DNA of 64,000 nt, from contig JANSWZ010000013.1 of assembly GCA_024743215.1 (NCBI GenBank), positions 1 to 64,000 of the forward strand, read 5' to 3'. A program made the translations under genes and the position numbers. Positions 46,322-55,807 of this stretch are shown here, in pieces; the first letter of the stretch is position 1; every line of letters begins with the position of its first letter. Under the pieces are notes generated by a model. That model was not told the origin of the DNA. It saw only the letters and a program-made list of their open reading frames with translations, and did no database searches. This DNA comes from Alphaproteobacteria bacterium. GTDB taxonomy: Bacteria; Pseudomonadota; Alphaproteobacteria; Rhizobiales; GCA-2746425.

Positions 46322-46776
46322 CGCTTTTGGCTGAAGAAGGTCTTCAACAGACCAGCAGCTTTGGCCGCGCCAATACCGCCATAAATCTCTGGCGCATGGT
46401 GGCAGGTCGGATGTGAAAAGTAGCGAATTCCGCTTTCCGCACCGCCGGATTTTTCATCCTGTGCGCCATAGTAAAGCCGCCCGATGCGGGCAAATGAAAT
46501 GGCAGCAGCGCACATGGGGCAGGGCTCCAGCGTGACATAGAGATCGCAGCCGATCAGTCGTTGGCTGCCAAGTTCCGCGCCTCCAGCCCGAATGGTCAGC
46601 AATTCAGCGTGGGCGGTCGGGTCATTCAGTTCCAATGTGCGGTTTCCAGCGCGGGCGATAATCTGATTATCCTTGACAAGAACCGCGCCGACCGGCACTT
46701 CCCCGCGATCAGCAGCGCTCTGTGCTTCCTCGAAAGCCAAATCCATGTAACTGTTGAACATCTTCGTTCTCATCAT
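46318..46776 (-). CDS. tadA: tRNA-specific adenosine deaminase
   Basis: Converts adenosine 34 to inosine in tRNA-Arg(ACG). This 152-aa zinc enzyme has the proton-shuttle motif in PTAHAELLTI and zinc ligands in LEPCPMCAAAI. The start is uncertain: ATG 46776 or 46773 are upstream, but 46761 or 46746 (YMDLAFEEA) would give the more typical family N-terminus. It is divergent from rluB, with 16 bp between the starts, and overlaps the convergent patatin gene. Confidence 0.96.
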   Translation of the reverse strand: MMRTKMFNSYMDLAFEEAQSAADRGEVPVGAVLVKDNQIIARAGNRTLELNDPTAHAELLTIRAGGAELGSQRLIGCDLYVTLEPCPMCAAAISFARIGRLYYGAQDEKSGGAESGIRYFSHPTCHHAPEIYGGIGAAKAAGLLKTFFSQKR

Positions 46777-46792
46777 TTAACACCGGACACTT

Positions 46793-47824
46793 ATGACATC
46801 TGATCAGGAAAAAGGCGACCGCATTGCAAAGGTCATGGCGCGCGCAGGATTGTGCTCCCGCCGGGATGCCGAGCGCTGGATCGCCGATGGACGTGTTTCG
46901 GTAAATGGCACCAAGCTGACCAGCCCGGCGGTGGTGGTCGGGTCAAAGGACAACATTCTGGTCGATGACACACCGCTGCCAATGAAAGATCGCACCCGGC
47001 TTTGGCTGTACCACAAGCCGAAGGGCCTTGTGAGTTCAAACAAGGATTCAGAAGGCCGTCCTACCGTTTTTGCAAACCTGCCGAAGGGAATGCCAAGGGT
47101 CATCAGCATCGGACGCCTTGATATCAACACCGAAGGCCTGCTGTTGCTGACCAATGATGGTGCATTGGCACGCCATCTGGAATTGCCCAGCACCGGATGG
47201 CTGCGGCGCTATCGCGTGCGTGCCTTTGGCAGAATTACGCAGGCTGAATTGGACAAGTTGGCAGACGGGATTGCTATTGAAGGTATTCTCTATGGGGGCA
47301 TAGAAGCCCAACTGGAGCGAGAGCAGGGGTCGAATATTTGGCTGACTCTGGGCCTGCGCGAGGGTAAGAACCGGGAAGTCAAAAAGATACTCGAGCATCT
47401 TGGCCTTGTGGTGAACCGCCTTATCAGAATTTCATATGGTCCTTTTCAATTGGGTGATCTGGACACGGGTGTGACACGGGAAATCAAAAGCCGCATGTTG
47501 CGTGACCAGTTAAGCGAAGGATTGGTTGCAGAGTTGGGATTGAGCTTTCACGGGCCCGACAATGTGGAAGAAGACGTAAGTTCTGCTCCGAAACGCGCAA
47601 GACCAAATGCGGCAAAACCTGATCAAAGGTCCGGTGCCAATGCTCGAACCGAGCAGAAAAGAAAACCCAAGAAGCGCGATCGAAAAGCCGAGGCGCTGGA
47701 GCATATGAGCACCTCCAAGCCTCCCAGATCTGCTGGCAAAAAGTCCGGACCGGCAAAATCATCCCAAAACAGGCGTCCTGGTGGCAAACCTGCAGGGGGG
47801 CCTCGTGCGGATCGTCGCCGGTAA
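46793..47824 (+). CDS. rluB: 23S rRNA pseudouridine synthase RluB-type
   Basis: This 343-aa protein has an S4 RNA-binding domain (residues about 8-55: RIAKVMARAGLCSRRDAERW) and a RsuA-type catalytic domain with the active Asp in GRLDINTEGLLLLTNDG. The catalytic part ends near residue 245. A basic, Lys/Arg/Pro-rich tail of about 95 residues (KRKPKKRDRKAEALE and PRSAGKKSGPAKSS) follows, typical of alphaproteobacterial RluB. Its 3' end overlaps rsmD. Confidence 0.94.
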   Translation: MTSDQEKGDRIAKVMARAGLCSRRDAERWIADGRVSVNGTKLTSPAVVVGSKDNILVDDTPLPMKDRTRLWLYHKPKGLVSSNKDSEGRPTVFANLPKGMPRVISIGRLDINTEGLLLLTNDGALARHLELPSTGWLRRYRVRAFGRITQAELDKLADGIAIEGILYGGIEAQLEREQGSNIWLTLGLREGKNREVKKILEHLGLVVNRLIRISYGPFQLGDLDTGVTREIKSRMLRDQLSEGLVAELGLSFHGPDNVEEDVSSAPKRARPNAAKPDQRSGANARTEQKRKPKKRDRKAEALEHMSTSKPPRSAGKKSGPAKSSQNRRPGGKPAGGPRADRRR

Positions 47825-48374
47825 GTTCAAGGGACGGCGTCTGACTGAGCCAAAATCCGATGCCATTCGCCCTACCAGCGATCGGGCGCGGGAGACCATG
47901 TTCAACATTCTCCAGCATGGCTGCAATGTGTCGTTTGAGGGGGCTCGTATTCTGGATCTGTTTGCCGGAACCGGCGCGCTTGGTCTTGAAGCCCTGTCAC
48001 GCGGCGCTGCGTTCTGCCTGTTCGTTGAAGATGCGGCAGAAGCACGCGCGCTGATCCGCACCAATGTCGAGACATTTGGGCAAATGGGTCACACCAAGAT
48101 ATACCGGCGCAATGCGACCAGTCTTGGGGCATCTGAGGGACTTGGTACATTTGATCTGGCCTTGCTGGACCCGCCCTATGACAAGGGATTGGGAGAAGCT
48201 GCCCTGCAAGCATTGGCACAAGGGGGTTGGCTCCGCGCCGATGCAATTGTGGTTCTTGAGGAGCGCCGGGGCAATACGATAGCCACCCCGGCGGAATTTG
48301 AAACACTTGACCAGCGTGAGCTTGCTGACACTCAAATGCTGTTTTTGCAGCATACCGGATCTAACGCCGGGTAA
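47805..48374 (+). CDS. rsmD: 16S rRNA (guanine966-N2)-methyltransferase
   Basis: This 189-aa SAM-dependent methyltransferase has the SAM site in ILDLFAGTGALGLEAL and the catalytic DPPY in LLDPPYDKG. The start is GTG 47805 (V-R-I-V-A-G-K-F-K-G, the family's usual beginning) with a GGGGGG site four bases upstream. It overlaps the rluB end by 20 bases, so translation is probably coupled. Confidence 0.94.
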   Translation: MRIVAGKFKGRRLTEPKSDAIRPTSDRARETMFNILQHGCNVSFEGARILDLFAGTGALGLEALSRGAAFCLFVEDAAEARALIRTNVETFGQMGHTKIYRRNATSLGASEGLGTFDLALLDPPYDKGLGEAALQALAQGGWLRADAIVVLEERRGNTIATPAEFETLDQRELADTQMLFLQHTGSNAG

Positions 48375-48377
48375 TTT

Positions 48378-49013
48378 TTAATGCCGTGCGATGATTTCCG
48401 AAGCCGGTGAGAACATCACAACATTGGATCCCTGTATGCCGGTTTGACGCTTGGCCTGAAAACGCGTGCGGCGTTTTGATAGCGGATTCCCGAAGCGGCG
48501 CGGCAATGGGTCGGATTTTGAAACATCCAGGGCACCCGGAGGAACGACAATGTTTCCTTCAAGGTCTATCAACCTCAAAGGCAGGTTCAGCATCTGGCTC
48601 CATGCTGCCCAGTCGACCGCAAGGTGTTCCGGGCATTCGGCCTCTGCCAGAACTATATTCAGATCTGCATCATTATGAACCAGTTCCAGCCGCGCAAATA
48701 TGCGATGGTCGCCCTCATAGGAGGATAGAATCCGGACAGCCACCATTTCATAATTTTTGATGTTGGCTTTCACGTTAAGTTCCAGGCCGCAACTCAGACG
48801 GTGACGAATAATAACCCGCTCAGCATCCAGATGAACCAGGCCCAGCGCATCCGTAGGGCCACTATAGGGAACATTCGTTGGATCAATCCGGTTATGTAAG
48901 GTGTAGAGCGGCTTTTGTTTGGGGCAGTTCGGCTCTTGATGACCTTCACAAATGTTGTCATTTGCGTAAGCCGTGTCCGCTGCAACGATGCCAATGAAAT
49001 TTCTTACGTTCAC
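48378..49013 (-). CDS. DUF6101-type protein of unknown function
   Basis: This 211-aa cytosolic protein shows features I recall for DUF6101 of Hyphomicrobiales. It has a central LDAERVIIRHRLSCGLELNV segment, LVHNDADLNIVLAEA, a WAAWSQMLNLPLRLID core, and a basic tail with RRFGNPLSKRRTRFQAKRQ ending EIIARH. No catalytic motif is visible. It is convergent with rsmD, and 298 bp separate it from pmbA. The domain assignment is from memory of the family pattern. Confidence 0.65.
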   Translation of the reverse strand: MNVRNFIGIVAADTAYANDNICEGHQEPNCPKQKPLYTLHNRIDPTNVPYSGPTDALGLVHLDAERVIIRHRLSCGLELNVKANIKNYEMVAVRILSSYEGDHRIFARLELVHNDADLNIVLAEAECPEHLAVDWAAWSQMLNLPLRLIDLEGNIVVPPGALDVSKSDPLPRRFGNPLSKRRTRFQAKRQTGIQGSNVVMFSPASEIIARH

Positions 49014-49311
49014 AGTTGACCCTCAAGTGAGTTTGTGATGATTTTTGTGAGGGGAGAATTGCGCCAAATCCGTTCAGGTGTTCCTAAGTTTTCTGGTTAA
49101 AAAATTGTTGTTTTACAGTAGGTTACTTGATGGTGTATGAAGTCGGTAAAAATGTATGTGTTTTGGTTCCATGTCCTAAATGCTGGACGGCATCAGGACG
49201 CGGTCTTGCAGACGCTGAACTGAGCCCCTAAACACAAGCTATAGAGTCCCTGACGACAAACCGGGGCACACGCCCTCTTAGCCAACACAGCCAGAGAACT
49301 GCTTTTTGCCC

Positions 49312-50676
49312 ATGAGCGAAACCGAAACGGCCGGACCGGACCTTCAGCAACTGACCGATGATGCAAATATGCTCATCAAAAAAGCGTTGTCAGCAGGTGC
49401 GGATGCTGCAGATATTGTAATTTCCAAATCCGGTTCGCTGAGCGTTTCTGCACGTCTCGGCAAAGTGGAAAACACGGATCAGTCAGAAAATGACGGTCTT
49501 TCTCTGCGGGTTTTTTGTGGAAAACGTGTTGCCTCTGTGGCGGCCAAAGCCGGTCTTATTCGGCAAGAAGGTGATGCCCTGATTGAGCGCGCGCTTGCTA
49601 TGGCTGGCTCAGCGCCGGAAGACCCCCATGCGCAATTGATGGATGCAGACCAAATCGCCAGTTCCTGGCAGGATCTTGATATGTACGATCATGAGACTGT
49701 GTCAGCCGACGAACTGGCCGAAGCGGCTCTGGCACTGGAGCAGATTGCCCTGGATGTGGATGGCATTGCCAATTCCATTGGCGCGTCAGCAGCCTGCGGC
49801 CTTGGTGGTATGGTGTTGGCCACCTCCAACGGTTTTTCAGGGGCCTATCTGGGAACACGTCATTCTCGCTCAGTGTCTGTTGTCGCTGGAACAGGCACAG
49901 CCATGGAACGCGATTATGATTATGACAGTCGCACCCATTTGGCGGATATGCGCACGCTGGAAGATATCGGTCAGACCGCAGCAAAGCACACACTGGAACG
50001 GCTGAATCCCAGGAAAGTTGAAACCCAGACGGTTCCGGTTCTGTTTGATAAGCGCGTTTCTGCGAGCTTTCTGGGGCATTTCTCCGGTGCCATCAACGGA
50101 GCTGGAATTGCACGTGGTTCCAGCTTCCTGAAAGACCGGCTTGGTGAGCAGATATTTCGGTCGGAAGTGACCATTCGTGATAACCCTCTTCTTTCCAGAC
50201 GGGCAGGATCAAGGCCATTTGACGCAGACGGCCTGTCGCAAGGTCAATTGGATCTGGTGGAAGAAGGCATATTGAAAACCTGGCTTCTGGATGGCTATAG
50301 CGCACGGGAACTGGATTTGTCGTCCAATGGACGTGCGTCCTTCGCCGGCAGCGGCACTCGGCCATCAGCGACAAATTTGTGGATGGAACCAGGCGGGGAT
50401 GCACCCGAAGACATGATCAAATCCATGGAAAAAGGGATGATTGTGACGGATTTCATCGGCCATGGCGCAAATCTCGTCACGGGTGATTACAGCCGTGGCG
50501 TATCCGGTTTTTGGGTGGAGAATGGAGAAATTGCATTTCCGGTAAGCGAATTGACCCTGGCAGGTTCCCTGCCGTCGATTTTTGCAGAACTGGTGCCTGC
50601 CGCCGATCTGGAAATCCGGGGCGCAACAAATGCGCCATCCCTCTATGTAGAAGGTTTGACCCTTGCTGGACGCTAA
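49312..50676 (+). CDS. pmbA: TldE/PmbA-type metalloprotease partner
   Basis: This 454-aa cytosolic subunit pairs with TldD in a peptidase that processes modified peptides and quinone-type antitoxins. Landmarks are ENTDQSENDGLSLRVFCG, GHFSGAINGAGIARGSSFLK and DFIGHGANLVTGDYSRGVSG. TldD is not in the window. ATG 49312 is preferred over TTG 49306. The 298 bp upstream hold no gene. Its end overlaps the next gene by 14 bases. Confidence 0.95.
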   Translation: MSETETAGPDLQQLTDDANMLIKKALSAGADAADIVISKSGSLSVSARLGKVENTDQSENDGLSLRVFCGKRVASVAAKAGLIRQEGDALIERALAMAGSAPEDPHAQLMDADQIASSWQDLDMYDHETVSADELAEAALALEQIALDVDGIANSIGASAACGLGGMVLATSNGFSGAYLGTRHSRSVSVVAGTGTAMERDYDYDSRTHLADMRTLEDIGQTAAKHTLERLNPRKVETQTVPVLFDKRVSASFLGHFSGAINGAGIARGSSFLKDRLGEQIFRSEVTIRDNPLLSRRAGSRPFDADGLSQGQLDLVEEGILKTWLLDGYSARELDLSSNGRASFAGSGTRPSATNLWMEPGGDAPEDMIKSMEKGMIVTDFIGHGANLVTGDYSRGVSGFWVENGEIAFPVSELTLAGSLPSIFAELVPAADLEIRGATNAPSLYVEGLTLAGR

Positions 50677-51502
50677 GCCCCAAACGCATTATCGGCAGGA
50701 TCACGATTTGCTGGAAGCGACAGCCAGAACGGCTGGCGCGGTGGCCATGCGGTATTTCGGCAAAGATCCACAGGTCTGGATGAAAGAAGGGGACTCTCCG
50801 GTCACGGAAGCAGATCTTGCCGTGAACAAACACCTTCTTGAATTGCTCACAAGCGCCCGCCCGAGCTATGGCTGGCTTTCGGAAGAAAGCGAGGACAATG
50901 AAGGGCGTCTGGCGACTGACCGCCTGTTTGTCGTTGATCCCATTGATGGAACGAGAGGCTTTATGGACGGGTCCGAGGACTGGACCATCAGTGTGGCTGT
51001 TGTGGAGCGCATGAGTGGAGCAAGTACAGAAGCTGCTGGTCAATCCCGCTGGCGACCGACCAGTGCAGCGCTTTACAATCCCTGCCGGGATGAGATGTAT
51101 GTTGCAGAGCAGGGCGGCGGCGCATTTCTGAATGGTAAAAAAATGTCGGCGTCGAAAGAAGGCATCCTGGCCGGATCGCAAATATCTGTATCGAACCCGA
51201 TGTACCGCGCTCTTGATCTTGAAGCTCTGGGATCGGCAAAGACCCGTTACATCCCGTCATTGGCCTATCGACTGGCGCTTGTCGCTTCCGGTGCAATTTC
51301 CGCAGCGATAGCTAGACCAAATGCCCATGACTGGGACCTTGCCGCTGCCGACCTTCTGGTGCATGAAGCGGGCGGATTGCTTTGGGGCGAAACCGGAGGC
51401 CCGATCAGCTACAATTCACCTGTACCCAGACATGGGGTTCTGTTCGCGTCTGGTGAGTTGCTTGGCAAGCCATTATTGGATCTGGTCCGCAACTGGCGAT
51501 AA
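50663..51502 (+). CDS. Inositol monophosphatase family protein (CysQ-like)
   Basis: Mg-dependent sugar- or nucleotide-phosphatase, 279 aa. The metal site DPIDGTRGF and the second site WDLAAADLLVHEAGG are intact. In this block it is likely a 3'(2'),5'-bisphosphate nucleotidase or inositol phosphatase. The start is TTG 50663, inside the pmbA end, with AAGG eight bases upstream; the resulting N-terminus (ATARTAGAVAMRYFG) matches the family. Confidence 0.9.
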   Translation: MLDAKPQTHYRQDHDLLEATARTAGAVAMRYFGKDPQVWMKEGDSPVTEADLAVNKHLLELLTSARPSYGWLSEESEDNEGRLATDRLFVVDPIDGTRGFMDGSEDWTISVAVVERMSGASTEAAGQSRWRPTSAALYNPCRDEMYVAEQGGGAFLNGKKMSASKEGILAGSQISVSNPMYRALDLEALGSAKTRYIPSLAYRLALVASGAISAAIARPNAHDWDLAAADLLVHEAGGLLWGETGGPISYNSPVPRHGVLFASGELLGKPLLDLVRNWR

Positions 51503-51556
51503 TCGCGGGGCCCGGATCAAGCGCCTGAACTGTAAGTCGTAAAGGATTTAAAGAAC

Positions 51557-51787
51557 ATGAGTGACCAAGACGAACAATTATTGCACCTTGTTTTTGGTGG
51601 TGAGCTTGAAGACATCAGTGATGTTGAGTTCAAGGATCTTGAAAAACTGGACGTTGTCGGCATCTTTCCGAACTACGCGACGGCCTATAATGCCTGGAAG
51701 ACCAAGGCTCAAATGACCGTAGACAATGCACAGATGCGCTATTTTATTGTACACTTGCATCGTCTGATGGATCCGGATGCCGCCTAA
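51557..51787 (+). CDS. DUF4170-type small protein
   Basis: A 76-aa protein with the conserved pattern LLHLVFGGELEDISDVEF, KLDVVGIFPNYATAYNAW and MRYFIVHLHRLMDP, which I recall as DUF4170, restricted to alphaproteobacteria and normally beside waaA/lpxK. No known function. Its stop overlaps the start of the ABC exporter gene, so the two are probably co-translated. Confidence 0.88.
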   Translation: MSDQDEQLLHLVFGGELEDISDVEFKDLEKLDVVGIFPNYATAYNAWKTKAQMTVDNAQMRYFIVHLHRLMDPDAA

Positions 51788-53765
51788 AGGGCAATTGGTT
51801 CCTGGGCGGAAAACAGGTGTAGATTTGGCCAAATCAAAAGACAAAATGGCAAAAACCGATGGTGAGGCCGAGGTTAATTTGCTGGCGCCAGCCCGTTTTT
51901 CCCGAGGTGCGGATGCGCTTGATGCTGTTGAGTTCACTGCAAAAGAGCTGATACACCGCATTTCAAAGGTGTATTTGAAGCCGCTCTGGAAATACCTCGC
52001 AATTGCGTTGATTGCCATGGTGTTCATGGCCGCAACCACAGGTGCCCTGCCATTCATGATGCAGCAGGTCATCGACAAGGTGTTTGTTGCAAAAGATCAG
52101 GGTCTCCTGTTCATTCTACCGATTGTGGTAATGGGCATAATGATCCTGCGTGCTGGCGGCGAATATGTCAGTCGCATCTCTATGGCAAAGATTTCAAATG
52201 AGGTGGTGGGCGCTCTGCGCATGGATATGTTCCAGAGCCTTACACGTGCAGATATTGGCTATCTGGAGGCCATGCATAGCGGACGTTTCGTCTCCGCCTT
52301 CATGACAGATGTTGGCATGGTCAATCAAGCCGCGGCTGGCACACTGACTTCATTGGTCAAGAATGGATTGACGGCCATATTTCTGGTTGGTGCAATGTTC
52401 GTCATGGACTGGTTCCTGGCACTTCTGGTGATGGTCGGTGCACCCTTTGCGATTTACTTCATGGGACGGCAACGCGTGAAAATTCGCAAGTCAACACGCG
52501 GAATGCTGCGTGAAACCGGTGATTTGTCGTCTATTATCGGGCAGATGTTGCGCGGGGTTCGCATCATCAAGGCCTATGGCCAGGAAGACCTTGAAGAAGC
52601 CCGCTTTTCTCACTCCATTCGGCGCATCATCACTCATCTGATGCACAAGGCGCGGGCGCAATCTGCCATGGGCCCAGTAACGGAAGCCTTGACCGGCGTT
52701 GGTTTTGCCGCTGCAATCCTGTATGGCGGTTGGAAGGGTATCAACGGCAATTTGAGCCTTGGCAGCTTTTCCGGTTTCATGACGGCCGCCATGTTGGCCT
52801 ATCAACCCTTGAAAGCATTGGCGGCGTTGCAGGGCCAGTTGACGCAGGGGACAGAGGCCGCCAAGCGGATTTTTACGCTGATCGATCACGCTCCGAAGAT
52901 CAATGATGACAAGAGCGCCGGTTCCTTGGCTGTTAACAAAGGTGAGATCACCTTTGACGGTGTGAGCTACGCCTATGATGAAGAAAATCTTGTGCTTCAG
53001 GATTTTTCACTGACCATTCCGGCAGGAAAAAAAGTTGCTCTTGTTGGTCCCAGCGGGTCCGGCAAGACGACTTTGATGAACCTGACAATGCGCTTTTTTG
53101 ACCCTACCAAGGGGCGGGTTCTGGTCGACGGACAGGATATTTCGACGAAAACCATTGCAAGCGTTCGGGCCGCGACCGCGCTTTTGACCCAGGATCCGAT
53201 CCTGTTCGACGATACAGTTCGGGCCAACATCGAATATGGCATGTCGGATGTCACGGAAGAGCAGCTTCATGGCGCGGCAAAAGCGGCTGCCGCTCATGAA
53301 TTTATCGAGGAATTGCCCGAAGGCTACGATACAAATGTTGGAGAGGCAGGCTCGCTGCTATCTGGTGGTCAACGTCAGCGGATTGCCATTGCAAGGGCTT
53401 TGTTGAAATCAGCACCAATATTGTTGTTGGATGAGCCAACCAGTGCCCTTGATCCGGGCAGCGAGGCCAAGATTCAAAAGGCATTGGAAACTCTCTTCGT
53501 TGGCCGGACTGTGTTGATGATTGCTCACAGACTGACCACTGTCCGAGATGCAGACCTGATTTGTGTCTTGGACAAGGGGCGTCTCGTTGAAAGCGGTACT
53601 CATGAGGAATTGATTGGCAGAGATGGGCTCTATTCTGCCTTTTGCAAAAGTCAGTTTGATGATGGCTCGGCCGAAGAATCCGGTGATCAGGTATCGGTAA
53701 AAGCAGCGATTGATACGTCTGACGCCGCGGAAACCGTCAGCCAAAAAGAACAGATTGTCTCCTGA
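51777..53765 (+). CDS. ABC exporter with fused membrane and ATPase domains (MsbA-like)
   Basis: This 662-aa half-transporter has a six-helix membrane domain (about residues 70-360) and a C-terminal ATPase: Walker A GPSGSGKTT, signature LLSGGQRQRIAIARALL and Walker B ILLLDEPTSALDPG. Its place before the DUF374 acyltransferase, waaA and lpxK suggests export of lipid A or another envelope lipid. ATG 51777 overlaps the DUF4170 stop; ATG 51846 is an alternative. Confidence 0.93.
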   Translation: MPPKGQLVPGRKTGVDLAKSKDKMAKTDGEAEVNLLAPARFSRGADALDAVEFTAKELIHRISKVYLKPLWKYLAIALIAMVFMAATTGALPFMMQQVIDKVFVAKDQGLLFILPIVVMGIMILRAGGEYVSRISMAKISNEVVGALRMDMFQSLTRADIGYLEAMHSGRFVSAFMTDVGMVNQAAAGTLTSLVKNGLTAIFLVGAMFVMDWFLALLVMVGAPFAIYFMGRQRVKIRKSTRGMLRETGDLSSIIGQMLRGVRIIKAYGQEDLEEARFSHSIRRIITHLMHKARAQSAMGPVTEALTGVGFAAAILYGGWKGINGNLSLGSFSGFMTAAMLAYQPLKALAALQGQLTQGTEAAKRIFTLIDHAPKINDDKSAGSLAVNKGEITFDGVSYAYDEENLVLQDFSLTIPAGKKVALVGPSGSGKTTLMNLTMRFFDPTKGRVLVDGQDISTKTIASVRAATALLTQDPILFDDTVRANIEYGMSDVTEEQLHGAAKAAAAHEFIEELPEGYDTNVGEAGSLLSGGQRQRIAIARALLKSAPILLLDEPTSALDPGSEAKIQKALETLFVGRTVLMIAHRLTTVRDADLICVLDKGRLVESGTHEELIGRDGLYSAFCKSQFDDGSAEESGDQVSVKAAIDTSDAAETVSQKEQIVS

Positions 53766-53768
53766 GCA

Positions 53769-54476
53769 ATGCGCAAACGCATAAAGCGATTGATGAGTTC
53801 AAAGGCCGTCCAGATTGTGCTGGGACGCTGCGCGGGAACGTATCTGTTGATCGTTGGTTGGACAAACCGCATAAGGACCAAACCTGAAGACATCTATGCC
53901 CTGATTGATCATGATATGCCGGTGATTGTAACCATGTGGCACGGCGAACATTTCATGCTGCCTTTTGCCCGGCGCAAGGATCACCGTGTTCAGGTTCTGA
54001 TCTCCAATGCCCGTGATGGAGAAATTAACTCCATTGCCGCAAAAATGCTCGGAATGGAGGTTATCCGCGGCTCAGGCGGAAGACAAAGGGACCGCAGAAC
54101 AGTTGGCAAGGGGGGCGCAAAAGGGCTCCTTGCAATGGTTCGCTCCCTAAGCGAAGGCATTAGCGTCAGCATGACTGCAGATATACCAAGAGGAACATCT
54201 CGAAAGGCGAGCCCCGGAATCATAACGCTTGCGCGCCTGTCGGGACGGCCCATTCTGCCGGTGGCATTTGCCTCGACGCGCTTCAAGCGGTTGGACACCT
54301 GGGACAAATCCGTGATTACACTTCCCTTCGGTCGCGGCATGTTTGTCGCTGGCGATCTGGTGCGAGTTGCAGCAGATGCAGATGAGGAAACACAGGAAAC
54401 AGCGAGATTGGAATTGGAAACCTCGCTCAATCAGGCCTATGCTGAGGCATACCAGATTGTAGGAAGAAATCCTTAA
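53769..54476 (+). CDS. DUF374 lysophospholipid-acyltransferase-like protein
   Basis: This 235-aa protein has the DUF374/LPLAT pattern: TMWHGEHFMLPFA, SNARDGEINSIAA, GIITLARLSGRPILPVAFAS. It probably acylates a lipid A or phospholipid precursor at the inner membrane. It begins four bases after the ABC exporter stop and ends one base into waaA. Confidence 0.9.
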   Translation: MRKRIKRLMSSKAVQIVLGRCAGTYLLIVGWTNRIRTKPEDIYALIDHDMPVIVTMWHGEHFMLPFARRKDHRVQVLISNARDGEINSIAAKMLGMEVIRGSGGRQRDRRTVGKGGAKGLLAMVRSLSEGISVSMTADIPRGTSRKASPGIITLARLSGRPILPVAFASTRFKRLDTWDKSVITLPFGRGMFVAGDLVRVAADADEETQETARLELETSLNQAYAEAYQIVGRNP

Positions 54477-55807
54477 TGCGAATGCTTGGTGACCTGGCGC
54501 TTCAGACTTATTGGCTTGCGACCCAGGCTGCGCGTCCGTTTCTGCCGCTTTTCATAGCCAGGCGCAAGCGCGCTGGAAAAGAAGATGGCCAACGACATCA
54601 GGAACGCCTCGCGCAGACAAATTGTCCAAGGCCCGATGGCCCGCTTGCCTGGGTGCATGCTGCCAGTGTTGGTGAAACGAATGCGGTCTTGCCGCTTTGT
54701 GTCGAACTCACGGAACGCGGTTTTACGGTGCTCCTGACAACAGTGACAACGACTGCCGCGCAAACACTTGCCGAAAGAGCATCAGAAAACCCACGTATTC
54801 TGCACCAATATGCGCCGTTTGATGTGCCTTCAATCATCCAGAAGTTTCTGGATCACTGGCAGCCCAGTTTGGCCATTTTCGCCGAATCCGAGATATGGCC
54901 GATGACCATCAAAGCCCTGTCAGTTCGGGAGATTCCTTCGGCCATCGTCAATGGGCGCATGTCAGATAGGTCCTTTCGGCGTTGGCGAAAGTTCAAATCT
55001 GCCACACCGTCCCTGTTCGGGAAAATTGATCAGGTTCTGGTGCGTGGCGAGGAAGATATGCTGCGGTTCCAGGAACTGGGCTCTGAGCGGGTCACCATCA
55101 CGGGCAATCTGAAATATGATTCACCGGTGCCCAGCATTGATCCTTCCGAGCGGGCGAATTTGCAGCACGACATCGCAGGACGTCCTGTCTTTCTGGTGAC
55201 CAGCACCCATAATGGCGAAGACGAGATTGTTCTCAAGGCGCATAAAATTCTAAGGCAATCTTTCCCTGACTTGCTGACCTGTATAGTTCCACGCCATCCA
55301 AGGCGTGGCGCGACGATCGTGGAGCTTGCCAGTACCTTGGGTATCAAGGCTGAATTGCGTACGGCATCCGGGAACCCGTCTGCCTCCTGCGAGGCCTATG
55401 TAGCGGATACCATGGGTGAGCTTGGCCTGTTTTACTCGATAGCGCCCGCGGCTTTGGTTGGTGGGTCGCTGGAACTGATTGGCGGTCATAACCCAATTGA
55501 GGCGGTCCAACAGGGCTGCGCAGTTCTCAGCGGACCCCATGTTTCCAATTTTCGCGAAGTGTTTGGCGTATTGGAAGGCGCGGAAGCTTGTCTTACGGTG
55601 CGCAATCCGGAAGAAATCGCCACCGCAGTTGCGCGTTGCTTGTCTGATCCGCTCTACACAAAGGCGCTCGCTGCCAATGCCACCAAGTCGCTTGAAAATG
55701 TCGGGGGTGCCGTCGCACGAAGTCTGACCGCATTGGAGCCGACGTTGTTGCGGGCGATCAAGCAGAGTGCAGAGCTGATCAAACATCCTCGCAATACGGC
55801 TGCCTGA
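54476..55807 (+). CDS. waaA: 3-deoxy-D-manno-octulosonic-acid transferase
   Basis: Adds Kdo from CMP-Kdo to lipid IVA, 443 aa. The N-terminal membrane-associated helix and first Rossmann domain (GPLAWVHAASVGETNAVLPL) and the second domain (YSIAPAALVGGSLELIGGHN, with the family's EXXGGHNPIEA pattern) are present. ATG 54476 overlaps the previous stop by one base, and the gene overlaps lpxK by one. Confidence 0.96.
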   Translation: MRMLGDLALQTYWLATQAARPFLPLFIARRKRAGKEDGQRHQERLAQTNCPRPDGPLAWVHAASVGETNAVLPLCVELTERGFTVLLTTVTTTAAQTLAERASENPRILHQYAPFDVPSIIQKFLDHWQPSLAIFAESEIWPMTIKALSVREIPSAIVNGRMSDRSFRRWRKFKSATPSLFGKIDQVLVRGEEDMLRFQELGSERVTITGNLKYDSPVPSIDPSERANLQHDIAGRPVFLVTSTHNGEDEIVLKAHKILRQSFPDLLTCIVPRHPRRGATIVELASTLGIKAELRTASGNPSASCEAYVADTMGELGLFYSIAPAALVGGSLELIGGHNPIEAVQQGCAVLSGPHVSNFREVFGVLEGAEACLTVRNPEEIATAVARCLSDPLYTKALAANATKSLENVGGAVARSLTALEPTLLRAIKQSAELIKHPRNTAA

